A DNA stretch of 64,000 nucleotides, from NCBI RefSeq assembly GCF_036322625.1, contig NZ_AP027266.1, positions 313,001-377,000 on the forward strand. The letters run 5' to 3'. The notes beneath the pieces are model-generated. The model searched no databases. It worked only from the letters and a program-made list of their open reading frames with translations, and was not told where the DNA came from. This document shows positions 16,500 to 26,212 of the stretch, piece after piece. The position numbers and the translations under genes were made by a program. The stretch is from Roseicyclus marinus. Its GTDB lineage: Bacteria; Pseudomonadota; Alphaproteobacteria; Rhodobacterales; Rhodobacteraceae. Position 1 is the first letter of the stretch. Each line of letters begins with the position of its first letter.

Positions 16500-17682
16500 C
16501 CGCCGGGCGCATCACCCCGACCTGACCAAACTGCTGGGGTGGAAGGCGATGCGCGCGGAGGCCGATATTCCCGGCACGCGCTGGGACGAGGAACGGCGCT
16601 GGGCGCTGAGGATGGGGCTGACCGGGGCGGACAGTATCGAGGACAAGTCGATCCCCACCTTTGCGCGGGGGGAGCTGCCGCATTACGCGGGCATAAACAC
16701 CTTTCTGAAAGCGCCCTATGCCGAGGATGTGCTGGAGGTTCAGCATTACGATGCCACGGTTCTGGGCATCCCCTTCGACGGCGGTACGACCTATCGCCCA
16801 GGCACGAGGTTCGGGCCGCAGGGCGTGCGCAAGATCAGCGCGCTTTACACGCCCTACAATTACGAGATGGGCGTCGATCTGCGCGAACAGATGACGCTGT
16901 GCGATGCGGGCGACGTGTTCACCATTCCCGCCAATCTTGAAAAGTCTTTCGACCAGATCAGCCGGGCGGTGAGCCACGTGTTCAGTTCCGGCAGCTTCCC
17001 GGTGATGATCGGGGGGGATCATTCCATCGGCTTTCCCTGCGTGCGGGGCATCGCGGAATGCACGTCGAAAAAGATCGGGATCGTGCATTTCGACCGTCAT
17101 GCCGACATCCAGGAGAAGGATCTGGACGAGCGGATGCACACGACACCGTGGTTCCATTCGACGCTGTTGCCCAATGTGCCGGCCAAGAACCTTGTCCAGA
17201 TCGGGATCGGCGGCTGGCAGGTGCCGCGCGAGGCGGTGAAGGTCGCCCGCGAGCGGGAGACCAACATCATCACCATGTCGGACATGGAGAAGATGGGCGT
17301 GGACAAGACCGCCGAGATGGCGCTGGAGATGGCATGGGACGGGGTGGACATGGTCTACATGTCGTTCGACATCGACAGCATCGATTGCGGGTTCGTGCCC
17401 GGCACGGGCTGGCCGGAACCGGGCGGTTTCCTGCCGCGCGAGGCGCTGGCGCTGGCATCGAAAGTCGCGGCGGAGGGTCTGTGCGGGATGGAGCTGGTCG
17501 AGGTGTCGCCGCCCTATGACACGAGCGACATCACCGCGCTGATGGGGACGCGGGTCATCGTGGATGTGCTGGGCAGCATGGTGGCCCATGGCAAGATGGG
17601 CGCGCACAAGCGCCATATCGACAAGCCCGTCAGCATCCCGCATGGCGCATTCGAGGGGCGGAGGTGGTCCAATGCCCCATGA
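16438..17682 (+). CDS. gdmH: Guanidine hydrolase-like ureohydrolase (GdmH type)
   Basis: 414 residues of the arginase/agmatinase superfamily with a long N-terminal extension (1-105) not found in ordinary agmatinases. Metal ligands are visible: GGDHS (His195), HFDRHAD (Asp219, His221, Asp223) and SFDIDSID (Asp311, Asp313). The Arg in FDRHAD in place of the usual Ala, and the GTGWPEPGG motif, match what I recall of the nickel-dependent guanidine hydrolase GdmH of Synechocystis; the extension is also shared. The reaction would give urea and ammonia. The riboswitch and transporter upstream support this. The ATG at 16438 has AGAGGA before it and overlaps the ATPase gene by 62 bp. Substrate and metal are inferred; agmatine or guanidino acids are the alternatives. 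Confidence 0.82.
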   Translation: MYFLTPRRSRSHHPGNRPDRDRRAHHPDLTKLLGWKAMRAEADIPGTRWDEERRWALRMGLTGADSIEDKSIPTFARGELPHYAGINTFLKAPYAEDVLEVQHYDATVLGIPFDGGTTYRPGTRFGPQGVRKISALYTPYNYEMGVDLREQMTLCDAGDVFTIPANLEKSFDQISRAVSHVFSSGSFPVMIGGDHSIGFPCVRGIAECTSKKIGIVHFDRHADIQEKDLDERMHTTPWFHSTLLPNVPAKNLVQIGIGGWQVPREAVKVARERETNIITMSDMEKMGVDKTAEMALEMAWDGVDMVYMSFDIDSIDCGFVPGTGWPEPGGFLPREALALASKVAAEGLCGMELVEVSPPYDTSDITALMGTRVIVDVLGSMVAHGKMGAHKRHIDKPVSIPHGAFEGRRWSNAP

Positions 17683-18133
17683 CCATCACGACCATCATCA
17701 CCACCACGGGCATGGGCATAGTCATGGGCATAGTCATGGGCATGGGCACAACCACGCCCATGCCGATCACCTGCATTCGCATCTGACCCCCGAGGATGCG
17801 GCGGCCGATCTGCAGGTTCTGACCGCGCAATTCATCGACGGCTTCGTCAATGCCCGCGACAAGGCCGCCTATCTGCGGCTGGCGGGCGTGCCGCTGGAAC
17901 GGCCCGGCAAGGCGGGGCGGGGGGCGCTGAAGCTGGTGGATGTGGAGCTGAGGACCGAATGGCAGGTCGGCACGGCCTCGCCGTCCTTCGGGTCGCGCGA
18001 GTTGAGCTATCTGCCCTTTCCGGGGGAGATGATCCGCGAGCGGACCAACATGGCGCTGGTCTATGTCTCGATGGAGGAAAAGGACCTGCTCGATATCCGC
18101 GATTTCCTGTCGGGGCGGATGGCGGAGGGTTAG
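17672..18133 (+). CDS. His-rich protein, candidate nickel-delivery factor
   Basis: 153 residues starting at an ATG (GGAGGTGG upstream) that overlaps the hydrolase stop by 11 bp. The first 38 residues contain 20 histidines, mostly as HG, HS and HD repeats and one run of five. The rest (38-153) is a compact domain, with EDAAADLQVLTAQFIDGFVN and SFGSRELSYLPFPGEMIRER, that I do not recognise; it has no Cys. No signal peptide, so it is cytoplasmic. His-rich tails are used by HypB, UreE, CooJ and similar proteins to hold Ni2+, and known guanidine hydrolases need HypA/HypB-like nickel chaperones. Neither type is here, so this protein may do the job. Functional role is inference. Confidence 0.8.
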   Translation: MPHDHHDHHHHHGHGHSHGHSHGHGHNHAHADHLHSHLTPEDAAADLQVLTAQFIDGFVNARDKAAYLRLAGVPLERPGKAGRGALKLVDVELRTEWQVGTASPSFGSRELSYLPFPGEMIRERTNMALVYVSMEEKDLLDIRDFLSGRMAEG

Positions 18134-18245
18134 CGCGCCCTTGCCGTCGTCGGTTGCGCGGGGGGCGCAATCGGCGGCTTGTGGATTTTCCCCGCCTCGG
18201 ACAGAGTTTGACCCAGCACGGGCGAGCCAGGGGAGGGGCGAGGTC

Positions 18246-19391
18246 GTGGGGTTGGAGTATTCGCATAACGCGTGGCTTGTCCTTGCGTCTTTCGCCATCG
18301 CGTTGATGGCTGGTTTCACGGGCCTGTCGATGGCGCGCGGCCTGTCGCGTGTGCCCGAGGGGCAGCGCAAGCTGCGGGTCGCCATGTCGGCCATCGTGCT
18401 GGGCGGCGGCATCTGGTCGATGCATTTCGTGGCGATGCTGGGCCTGCAGCTGCCGATCCCGTTTTTCTACGATCCGCTGATCACGCTGATTTCGGCGCTG
18501 TTGGGCATCCTGGTGGTGGGGCTGGCGCTGATCGTGCTGCATTTCCGCCGCCGCACGCCTGCCCGGATCACGGCGGCGGGGGTGATCCTGGGCGTGGGGA
18601 TCCTGGGGATGCATTACACCGGCATGGCGGGGATGCAGGCCTGTCGCGCGGCCTATACGCCGGGGGGGCTGGTTCTGGCGGGGGCGATTTCGCTGGTCCT
18701 GTCGACGCTGGCGGTCTGGATCGCCTATTGGGACCGGACGCGGCGCAACGTGCTGATGGGGACGGTCTGTTTCGCTGTCGCGGTCGTGGCGCTGCATTTC
18801 ATCGCGGTGGGGACCACGCAATTCTTCGAGACGGACCTGTCGGGGTTCGATCTGATCCTGGGCAACGAAGCCCTGGCGATGGTGGTGACGCTGGCGGCGT
18901 TCGGGATCTGCGGGGCGTTTTTGCTGGCGGGGGCGACGTTCTTTCCCGAGGGGGAGGCGGTGGCGGCGGCCCTGCCCGAGGCGCCGATGCCCGAGCGGGT
19001 GGGCGCGGATGCGGAGCCGGTGGTGGTCGCGGCGAAACCGGTCGAGCCCGCGCGGGGGTTCCAGCCCATCCCCTACGAGCGGGAGGGGCGGGTGCTGTTC
19101 GCGGACCCTGCGGGGGTCGCGGCGATCAGGGCGGAGGGGCATTACACGATTCTCTATCGCGGCGAGGAGCGGGCGCTGTGCCCGTGGTCGATCTCGGAGG
19201 CGGAAAAGCGGCTGGAGGGGACCGATTTCCTGCGGGTGCATCGCAGTTACCTGATCAATCCGGCGCATGTGACCGGGTTCGAGCGGCGCAAGGACACGGG
19301 CGTCGTGTTCTTTGACGGGGTCGCGTCGCTGGGCAAGGTTCCGGTGAGCCGGTCGCGCCTGACCGAGGTCCGTGAGGTGCTGGGACTGTAG
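18246..19391 (+). CDS. coxC: MHYT-LytTR membrane regulator, CoxC-like
   Basis: 381 residues from a GTG at 18246 with GGGAGG 9 bp upstream; earlier in-frame starts reach back into the His-rich gene. Seven membrane helices carry MHYT-type motifs MHFVAM, MHYTGM and LHFIAV, thought to bind a metal (Cu) and sense a diatomic gas. A linker (about 235-280) leads to a C-terminal LytTR DNA-binding domain (HYTILYRGEERALCPWSISEAEKRL, then FLRVHRSYLINP). CoxC and CoxH of carboxydotrophic bacteria have this architecture. It lies just before coxM, and a direct repeat of LytTR type fills the gap, so it probably controls the cox operon in response to CO or redox state. Confidence 0.88.
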   Translation: MGLEYSHNAWLVLASFAIALMAGFTGLSMARGLSRVPEGQRKLRVAMSAIVLGGGIWSMHFVAMLGLQLPIPFFYDPLITLISALLGILVVGLALIVLHFRRRTPARITAAGVILGVGILGMHYTGMAGMQACRAAYTPGGLVLAGAISLVLSTLAVWIAYWDRTRRNVLMGTVCFAVAVVALHFIAVGTTQFFETDLSGFDLILGNEALAMVVTLAAFGICGAFLLAGATFFPEGEAVAAALPEAPMPERVGADAEPVVVAAKPVEPARGFQPIPYEREGRVLFADPAGVAAIRAEGHYTILYRGEERALCPWSISEAEKRLEGTDFLRVHRSYLINPAHVTGFERRKDTGVVFFDGVASLGKVPVSRSRLTEVREVLGL

Positions 19392-19392
19392 G

Positions 19393-19426
19393 TTTCGCAG
19401 TTCGTGCGGGCATTTCGCAGTTCGTG
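19393..19426 (+). promoter_or_regulatory. LytTR-type direct repeat upstream of coxM
   Basis: TTTCGCAGTTCGTG occurs at 19393-19406 and again at 19413-19426, 20 bp apart, so the two copies lie on one face of the helix. The core GCAGTTCGT fits 8 of 9 positions of the LytTR consensus [TA][AC][CA]GTTN[AG][TG]. It starts 2 bp after the coxC stop and about 100 bp before coxM. Likely binding site for CoxC or a paralogue. Confidence 0.7.
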
Positions 19427-19525
19427 AACCGCGCATCCCGCGTCGTTCATTTCCCGCTTTTGGGGCGGGATGGCGGGTCTACACCTTCCCGGGGTGCGTC
19501 AATAGCGCGCACGAGGGAGGAAAAC

Positions 19526-20380
19526 ATGATACCTGCACGGTTCGAGTACCATCGACCGGCAGACGTGGCGTCGGCGCTTGCGCTCCTGTCGGAGCATGGC
19601 GACGAGGCACGCGTTCTGGCCGGTGGCCACAGCCTGATCCCGATGATGAAGCTGCGGATGGCCGCGGTTTCGCATCTGATCGATCTTCAGGACATCAAGG
19701 ACCTGTCCGGCATCCGCATCGAGGGCGGGCGCGTCACCATCGGGGCGATGACGACCCAGCACGAGCTGATCGAGAATGCCGCGCTGGCCGAGGCAGCCCC
19801 CATCCTGCGCGAGGCGGCGTTGCAGATCGCCGATCCGCAGGTGCGCTACATGGGCACGGTGGGCGGCAATGTCGCCAATGGCGATCCGGGCAACGACATG
19901 CCGGGGTTGATGCAATGCCTGGGTGCGGTGCTGCATCTGACCGGGCCCGAGGGCAGCCGCGAGGTCGCGGCCCGCGACTATTACGAGGCGGCCTACATGA
20001 CCGCGCGGGAGGATGACGAGATCCTGACCGCCATTTCCTTTGACGCGCCCATGGGCGGCTACGCCTACGAAAAGCAGAAGCGCAAGATCGGCGATTACGC
20101 GACCGCCGCCTGTGCCGCGCTGGTGACGATGGAGGGCGGGCGCTGCACCGCGGCCTCGATCGCGATGACCAATCTGAGCGACACGCCGATCTGGTCGGAA
20201 GAGGCAGGCGCAGCGCTGATCGGCACGTCTTGCGACAAGGCGGCGGTGGATGCCGCCGTGGCTGCGGCCAGTGCCGCGATCAACCCGACCGAGGACAATC
20301 GCGGCCCGGTCGATTTCAAGCGGCATGTCGCCGCCGTCATCATCCGCCGCGCCATCGAGCGCGCCGTATCGCGCGCCTGA
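19526..20380 (+). CDS. coxM: Carbon monoxide dehydrogenase medium subunit (FAD)
   Basis: 284 residues from the ATG at 19526, preceded by GGGAGG. The FAD-binding motifs of the CoxM family are present: VLAGGHSLIPMMKLR (32-46 region) and the IGAMTTQHEL and GGNVANGDPGNDMPG segments. It passes electrons from the iron-sulfur subunit to the quinone pool through FAD. The start at 19424 seen in the longer frame would read through the operator region and is rejected. First structural gene of the cox operon, 15 bp before coxS. Confidence 0.96.
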   Translation: MIPARFEYHRPADVASALALLSEHGDEARVLAGGHSLIPMMKLRMAAVSHLIDLQDIKDLSGIRIEGGRVTIGAMTTQHELIENAALAEAAPILREAALQIADPQVRYMGTVGGNVANGDPGNDMPGLMQCLGAVLHLTGPEGSREVAARDYYEAAYMTAREDDEILTAISFDAPMGGYAYEKQKRKIGDYATAACAALVTMEGGRCTAASIAMTNLSDTPIWSEEAGAALIGTSCDKAAVDAAVAAASAAINPTEDNRGPVDFKRHVAAVIIRRAIERAVSRA

Positions 20381-20395
20381 AGGGGAGGGCAAGCC

Positions 20396-20883
<488 letters not shown>

Positions 20884-20887
<4 letters not shown>

Positions 20888-23307
20888 CCGACCAGACCCC
20901 GATCAGCCGCGAGGACCGCGTCGAGAAGCTCAAGGGCGTGGGTTCGCAGCGCAAGCGCGTGGAGGATGCGCGCTTTACCCAGGGCAAGGGCAATTATGTC
21001 GATGACATCAAGCTGCCCGGCATGCTGTTCGGCGATTTCGTCCGCAGCCCCTATGCCCATGCGCGGATCAAGGCGATCCATACCGAGGAGGCGTTGAAGG
21101 TTCCGGGCGTTCTGGCCGTTCTGACGGCGGCCGATCTTGCGCCGCTCGGCCTGCACTGGATGCCGACGCTTGCGGGCGACAAGCAGATGGTGCTGGCCGA
21201 TGGCAAGGTTCTGTACCAGGGGCAGGAGGTCGCCTTTGTCGTGGCGACCGACCGTTATGCCGCCGCCGACGGGATCGAGGCCGTCGAGGTGGATTACGAG
21301 GAACTGCCGGTGGTCGTGGACCCGTTCAAGGCGCTGGCGCCCGATGCGCCCGTCCTGCGCGAGGACCTGGAAGGCAAGATGACCGGGGCCCATGGGCCGC
21401 GCAAGCATCACAACCATATCTTCACCTGGGAACAGGGCGACAAGGACGCGACCGAGGCGGTGTTGGCCGGCGCGGACGTGGTGGCCGAAGAGATGGTCTA
21501 TTACCACCGCACCCATCCCTGCCCGCTGGAGCCCTGCGGCTGTGTCGCGAGCATGGACAAGGTGAACGGCAAGCTGACGCTTTACGGCACGTTCCAGGCA
21601 CCCCATGCGATCCGCACGGTCGTGTCGCTGATCTCGGGGATCGAAGAGCACAACATCCGCGTCATCAGCCCCGATATCGGTGGCGGTTTCGGCAACAAGG
21701 TCGGGGCCTATCCGGGCTATGTCTGTTCGGTCGTGGCCTCCATCGTCACCGGCAAGCCGGTGAAATGGGTCGAGGACCGGATGGACAACCTGATGACCAC
21801 GGCCTTTGCCCGCGATTACTGGATGAAGGGCAAGATCGCGGCCACCAAGGAGGGCAAGATCACAGGGCTTTGGTGCCATGTGACGGCGGACCATGGCGGC
21901 TTTGATGCCTGTGCCGACCCGACCAAGTTCCCCGCCGGGTTCTTCAACATCTGCACCGGGTCCTATGACATCCCGACCGCCTATCTGGCTGTCGATGGGG
22001 TCTATACCAACAAGGCACCGGGCGGCGTGGCCTATCGCTGTTCGTTCCGCGTGACGGAAGCGGCCTATTTCATCGAGCGCATGATCGAGATCCTGGCCAT
22101 CGAGCTGGACATGGACGCGGCCGAGCTGCGGCGGATCAACTTCATCCGGGCGGACCAGTTCCCCTATCACTCGGCGCTGGGCTGGGAATACGACAGCGGC
22201 GATTACCACACGGCCTGGGACAAGGCGCTGAAGGCGGTCGATTACGAGGGGCTGCGCAAGGAGCAGGCCGAGCGCGTCGAAGCCTTCAAGCGGGGTGAGA
22301 CGCGCAAGCTGCTGGGGATCGGTCTGACCCATTTCACGGAGATCGTGGGGGCCGGGCCGGTCAAGAATTGCGATATCCTTGGGCTGGGGATGTTCGACAG
22401 CTGCGAGATCCGCATCCATCCCACCGGATCGGCCATCGCGCGGTTGGGGACCATCAGCCAGGGCCAGGGGCATGCGACGACATTCGCCCAGATCCTTGCG
22501 ACCGAGATCGGCCTGCCCGCGGATTCGATCACGGTCGAGGAGGGCGACACCGATACCGCGCCCTATGGTCTGGGCACCTATGGCTCGCGGTCTACCCCGG
22601 TTGCGGGGGCGGCCACGGCCATGGCGGGCCGCAAGATCCGCGCCAAGGCGCAGATGATCGCGGCCTACCTGCTCGAGGTCCATGACGACGATCTGGAATG
22701 GGATGTCGACCGTTTCGTGGTCAAGGGCGCGCCCGAGCGCTTCAAGACCATGAAGGAGATCGCCTTTGCCTCCTACAACCAGGCCATTCCAGGGCTGGAG
22801 CCGGGGCTTGAGGCGGTCAGCTATTACGACCCGCCGAACATGACCTATCCCTTCGGGGCCTATATCTGCGTGATGGAGATCGACGTGGATACGGGCGTGC
22901 ACGAGATCCGGCAATTCTATGCGCTGGATGATTGCGGCACCCGGATCAACCCGATGATCATCGAGGGGCAGGTGCATGGCGGTCTGACCGAGGCGCTGGC
23001 CATCGCGATGGGCCAGGAGATCGCCTATGACGAGCTGGGCAACGTCAAGACCGGCACGTTGATGGATTTCTTCGTGCCGACGGCCTGGGAAACGCCCCAT
23101 TACACGACCGATCACACCACGACGCCGTCACCCCATCACCCGATCGGGGCCAAGGGCGTGGGCGAAAGCCCGAACGTGGGCGGCGTGCCGGCGTTTTCGA
23201 ATGCGGTCCATGATGCTTTCCGCGCCTTTGGGCTGCGGCAGAGCCACATGCCGCATGACCATTGGCGGATCTGGAAGATCGCCAACGGTTTGGGCCTGCA
23301 TGGGTGA
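20884..23307 (+). CDS. coxL: Carbon monoxide dehydrogenase large subunit, form I
   Basis: 807 residues, close to the 809 of Oligotropha CoxL. It carries the form I active-site loop AYRCSFR with Cys386, which binds the Cu of the Mo-S-Cu centre; form II enzymes have a different loop. Other molybdenum-hydroxylase motifs are GGGFGNK and the C-terminal [10 protein letters not shown] with the catalytic Glu. The enzyme oxidises CO with water to CO2, two protons and two electrons. This makes CO oxidation capacity likely rather than a general xanthine-oxidase-like activity. Starts at the ATG overlapping coxS. Confidence 0.97.
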
Positions 23308-23397
23308 CGCGGGGGTGGGGTAGAACCCCACCCCACGCCCCATCCCATGCGCGAAAAGGCAGGGCGGCCATCGCCCTGCCCATCCCAGAGGGATCTC

Positions 23398-24267
23398 ATG
23401 AAAGATTGGCAGAGCCTCCGTTCCGATCTGGCCCGTCAGGGCTATGTCGCGCCGCCCGATCTGGCGATGGCGCTGGCGCTGGCCGTGGCGCTGGGCCGTC
23501 CCCTGCTGCTGGAGGGCGCTGCAGGTGTCGGCAAGACGGAGGTCGCCCGCGCGCTGGCCATGGCGCGGGACACGAGGCTGATCCGGCTGCAATGCTACGA
23601 GGGGCTCGATGCGAGCCACGCCATCTACGAATGGAATTACCAGCGCCAATTGCTGGCGATCCGCGCCAGTGCCGAGACGGGCCGCGCGGTCGAGGCGCGG
23701 ATATTCTCGGAGGATTACCTGCTGAAGCGGCCGCTTCTGGAGGCGATCACGCAAGATGTGCCGCCCGTACTCTTGATCGACGAGATCGACCGGGCGGACG
23801 AGGAATTCGAGGCCTATCTGCTGGAGGTCCTGTCGGATTTCCAGATCACCATTCCCGAGCTGGGGACCATCGCCGCCACGGCACGGCCCATCGTGATCCT
23901 GACGGCGAACGGGACGCGCGATCTGTCGGATGCGTTGCGGCGGCGCTGTCTGTATGCGCATGTCGATTACCCCGACCGCGCGACCGAGATTGCCATCCTT
24001 GCCGCCCGTTGCCCCGAGATCGAGGCGCGGCTGGCGGGGCAGATCGTGGGCTTCGTGCAGGCGGTGCGGCGCGAAGAACTGGAGAAGAAGCCGGGCATCG
24101 CCGAGATGCTGGATTTCGCCGCGGCCCTGGCGGGGTTGGGGGTCAATGACCTGAGTGATGATCCCGCGATCCTGCAGGCGAGCCTTGCCACGCTCCTCAA
24201 GACGCAGCGCGACAGGGCGGGGTTCACGACCGAGGTGGCGCAACGTCTGGCGGGGGTGGCGGCGTGA
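23398..24267 (+). CDS. coxD: CoxD, MoxR-type AAA+ ATPase for CODH maturation
   Basis: 289 residues. Walker A is GAAGVGKTE, Walker B LLIDEIDRADEEFE and sensor 1 ILTANGTRDLSDALRRR, all of the MoxR AAA+ group. CoxD is needed for sulfuration and copper insertion at the CODH active site. The ATG at 23398 follows AGAGGGATCTC. The 90-bp gap after coxL holds a GC-rich inverted repeat (GTGGGGT and ACCCCAC near 23316-23332), perhaps a processing or attenuation site. CoxE overlaps its stop by GTGA. Confidence 0.93.
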   Translation: MKDWQSLRSDLARQGYVAPPDLAMALALAVALGRPLLLEGAAGVGKTEVARALAMARDTRLIRLQCYEGLDASHAIYEWNYQRQLLAIRASAETGRAVEARIFSEDYLLKRPLLEAITQDVPPVLLIDEIDRADEEFEAYLLEVLSDFQITIPELGTIAATARPIVILTANGTRDLSDALRRRCLYAHVDYPDRATEIAILAARCPEIEARLAGQIVGFVQAVRREELEKKPGIAEMLDFAAALAGLGVNDLSDDPAILQASLATLLKTQRDRAGFTTEVAQRLAGVAA

Positions 24268-25445
24268 GCCGGGTCACGAAATTCGCGACGCGTGATGCGG
24301 GGCCTGCGGCGCGGGTGGCGGGCTTTGTCGCGCATCTGCGGGGCAATGGATTGCGCCTGGGCGTGGGCGAGGCGGAAACGGCCCTGGCAGCACTTGCGCA
24401 GGTTCGTGCCACCGACCCGGCCGAGGCGCGGATGGCGCTGCGCGCGGTCTGCACCGGATCGGCGGATGAGGCGCGGCGGTTCGACGAGATGTTCGACGCC
24501 TATTGGCTGAACGGGGGGCGGGTGGCCAGCCGCATGGCCCCGGGCGGGGAGGCCAACCTGTCCCATACGCGCAGCAGCAACGTGGCAGATGGGCCGGAGG
24601 CGGCAGGGGCGGGCGAAAAGCATGCCCCCGACGGCAGCGACGAGGGGCAGGCCGAGGGCGGCGGCGAGGGGCGGTTGGTCGCCACCCGGGTCGACAGCCT
24701 GATGAAAAAGGACCTGCGCGACATCGTGGGCCGCGCCGATATCGCGGAGGCTGAACGGGTGGCCGAGGCGCTGGGCCGCGCGCTGAAGGATCGGCGGTCG
24801 CGGCGGCGGCGGGCGGCGCGCAAGGGGGCGCAGATCGACCTGCGCCGCGCGTTGCGCCAAAGCCTTGCCACGGGGGGCGAGCCCTTGCGCCTGCCGCGCC
24901 GGGCGCGGCCGGACCGACCTGTCCGTATCGCGGCATTGTGCGATGTGTCGGGGTCGATGGTGGCCTATGCGCGGCCCTTTCTGGCGTTCCTTGTCGGTTT
25001 GATGCGCCATGACGCGACGGCGGATGCCTATCTGTTTCACACGCGGTTGGTGCGGATCACGGACGCGATGCGCGACCCCGACCCGATGCGGACGCTGAAC
25101 CGGTTGACGCTGTTGTCCGACGGCTTCGGGGGCGGATCGAAGATCGGCGAGAACCTGGGCCGGTTCGCCCGGACCTATGCGCGCCGTTTCGTCGATGGGC
25201 GGAGCGTCGTGTTCATCTTGTCGGATGGCTATGACACGGGCCGGGGCGAGGGGATCGGTGAGGCGCTGGCCGATCTGCGCCGCCGGGGGTGCCGGATCGT
25301 CTGGCTGAACCCGCTTGCTGGTTGGGCCGATTACGCGCCCGTCGCGCGCGGCATGGCGGCGGCCCTGCCCCATCTCGACGCATTTCACCCTGCCAACACG
25401 CTGGAGCGCATCGCCGCGCTGGCCGAGGAGCTTGACCGGAAATGA
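24264..25445 (+). CDS. coxE: CoxE, von Willebrand factor A domain protein
   Basis: 393 residues starting at a GTG that overlaps the coxD stop (GTGA). The C-terminal half is a VWA (MIDAS) domain: CDVSGSM near residue 230, then LLSDGFGGGSKIGENL and FILSDGYDTG. The middle (105-210) is acidic then basic (KDRRSRRRRAARKGAQ). In CODH maturation CoxE works with the AAA+ protein CoxD in a MoxR-VWA chaperone pair. Cytoplasmic, possibly membrane-bound. Confidence 0.92.
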   Translation: MSRVTKFATRDAGPAARVAGFVAHLRGNGLRLGVGEAETALAALAQVRATDPAEARMALRAVCTGSADEARRFDEMFDAYWLNGGRVASRMAPGGEANLSHTRSSNVADGPEAAGAGEKHAPDGSDEGQAEGGGEGRLVATRVDSLMKKDLRDIVGRADIAEAERVAEALGRALKDRRSRRRRAARKGAQIDLRRALRQSLATGGEPLRLPRRARPDRPVRIAALCDVSGSMVAYARPFLAFLVGLMRHDATADAYLFHTRLVRITDAMRDPDPMRTLNRLTLLSDGFGGGSKIGENLGRFARTYARRFVDGRSVVFILSDGYDTGRGEGIGEALADLRRRGCRIVWLNPLAGWADYAPVARGMAAALPHLDAFHPANTLERIAALAEELDRK

Positions 25446-26212
25446 AGATGGCCCCACCCGACATGGATGCGCTGGACGAAACCCGCCGCCGGTTGCGCGC
25501 CGATGGCACACCGCATGCGATCGCGACCGTGGTGCGCACGCGCGATGCCACATCGGCCAAGGCGGGCGCCAAGGCCATCGTGTCCGCCGAGGGCGAGATC
25601 CTGGAGGGGTGGGTCGGTGGCGGCTGCGCGCGGGGGGCCATCGGGCGCGCGGCGCGCAAGGCCATCGAGCGCAACGAGCCCGTGCTGGTGGCGCTGCGCC
25701 CGGACGAGCGTCTGGCCGCCGAAGGGGTGGAGCCCTGCGAGGTGCGCGACGGCATGGTCTATGAACGCAACGGCTGCGCCAGCAAGGGGTCGCTGGATAT
25801 CTACGTGGAACCTTTCGTGCCCTCGCCCGATCTGGTCGTGATGGGCGATGGTCCGGTGGCGCGCGCGCTGTCGGGTCTGGCGCGGGGGTTCGATTTCCGC
25901 GTGGCGGGCGATCTGCCCGAGGGGGACGGGGCGCGCGCGCTTTATGTCGTGGTCGCAACCCAGGGCCGTGGCGATGCATTGGCGCTTGGCCGGGCGCTGG
26001 CGAGTTCTGCGGGTTTTGTCGCCTTTGTCGGAAGCCCGAAGAAGGCCGCGACGCTCAAGGCCAAGCTTGCCGCCGAGGGGGCGGAGGCGGGCGCGCTGGA
26101 TCGGCTGGTCGCGCCTGCGGGTCTGAACATCGGGGCTGCGACGCCCGAGGAAATCGCGCTGTCGATCCTGGCCCAGATCGTCGCGCGCCGCCGGATGGGG
26201 CAGGAGCCATGA
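25442..26212 (+). CDS. coxF: CoxF, XdhC-family maturation factor
   Basis: 256 residues with XdhC/CoxI signatures: TVVRTRDATSAKAGAKAIVSAEGEILEGW-like N-terminal domain with GGGC(A), and a C-terminal Rossmann-type domain (VVMGDGPVARALSGLA, then AFVGSPKKAATLKAKL). XdhC-type proteins hold the molybdenum cofactor and help its sulfuration before insertion. The start overlaps the coxE stop (ATGA), and the stop overlaps the start of a 42-codon frame. Confidence 0.92.
   Translation: MKMAPPDMDALDETRRRLRADGTPHAIATVVRTRDATSAKAGAKAIVSAEGEILEGWVGGGCARGAIGRAARKAIERNEPVLVALRPDERLAAEGVEPCEVRDGMVYERNGCASKGSLDIYVEPFVPSPDLVVMGDGPVARALSGLARGFDFRVAGDLPEGDGARALYVVVATQGRGDALALGRALASSAGFVAFVGSPKKAATLKAKLAAEGAEAGALDRLVAPAGLNIGAATPEEIALSILAQIVARRRMGQEP

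Noticed and set aside
16438-17682. Plain agmatinase (speB) label
   Set aside because: Riboswitch, transporter, FDRHAD motif and N-terminal extension all point to guanidine rather than agmatine, though assay is lacking.
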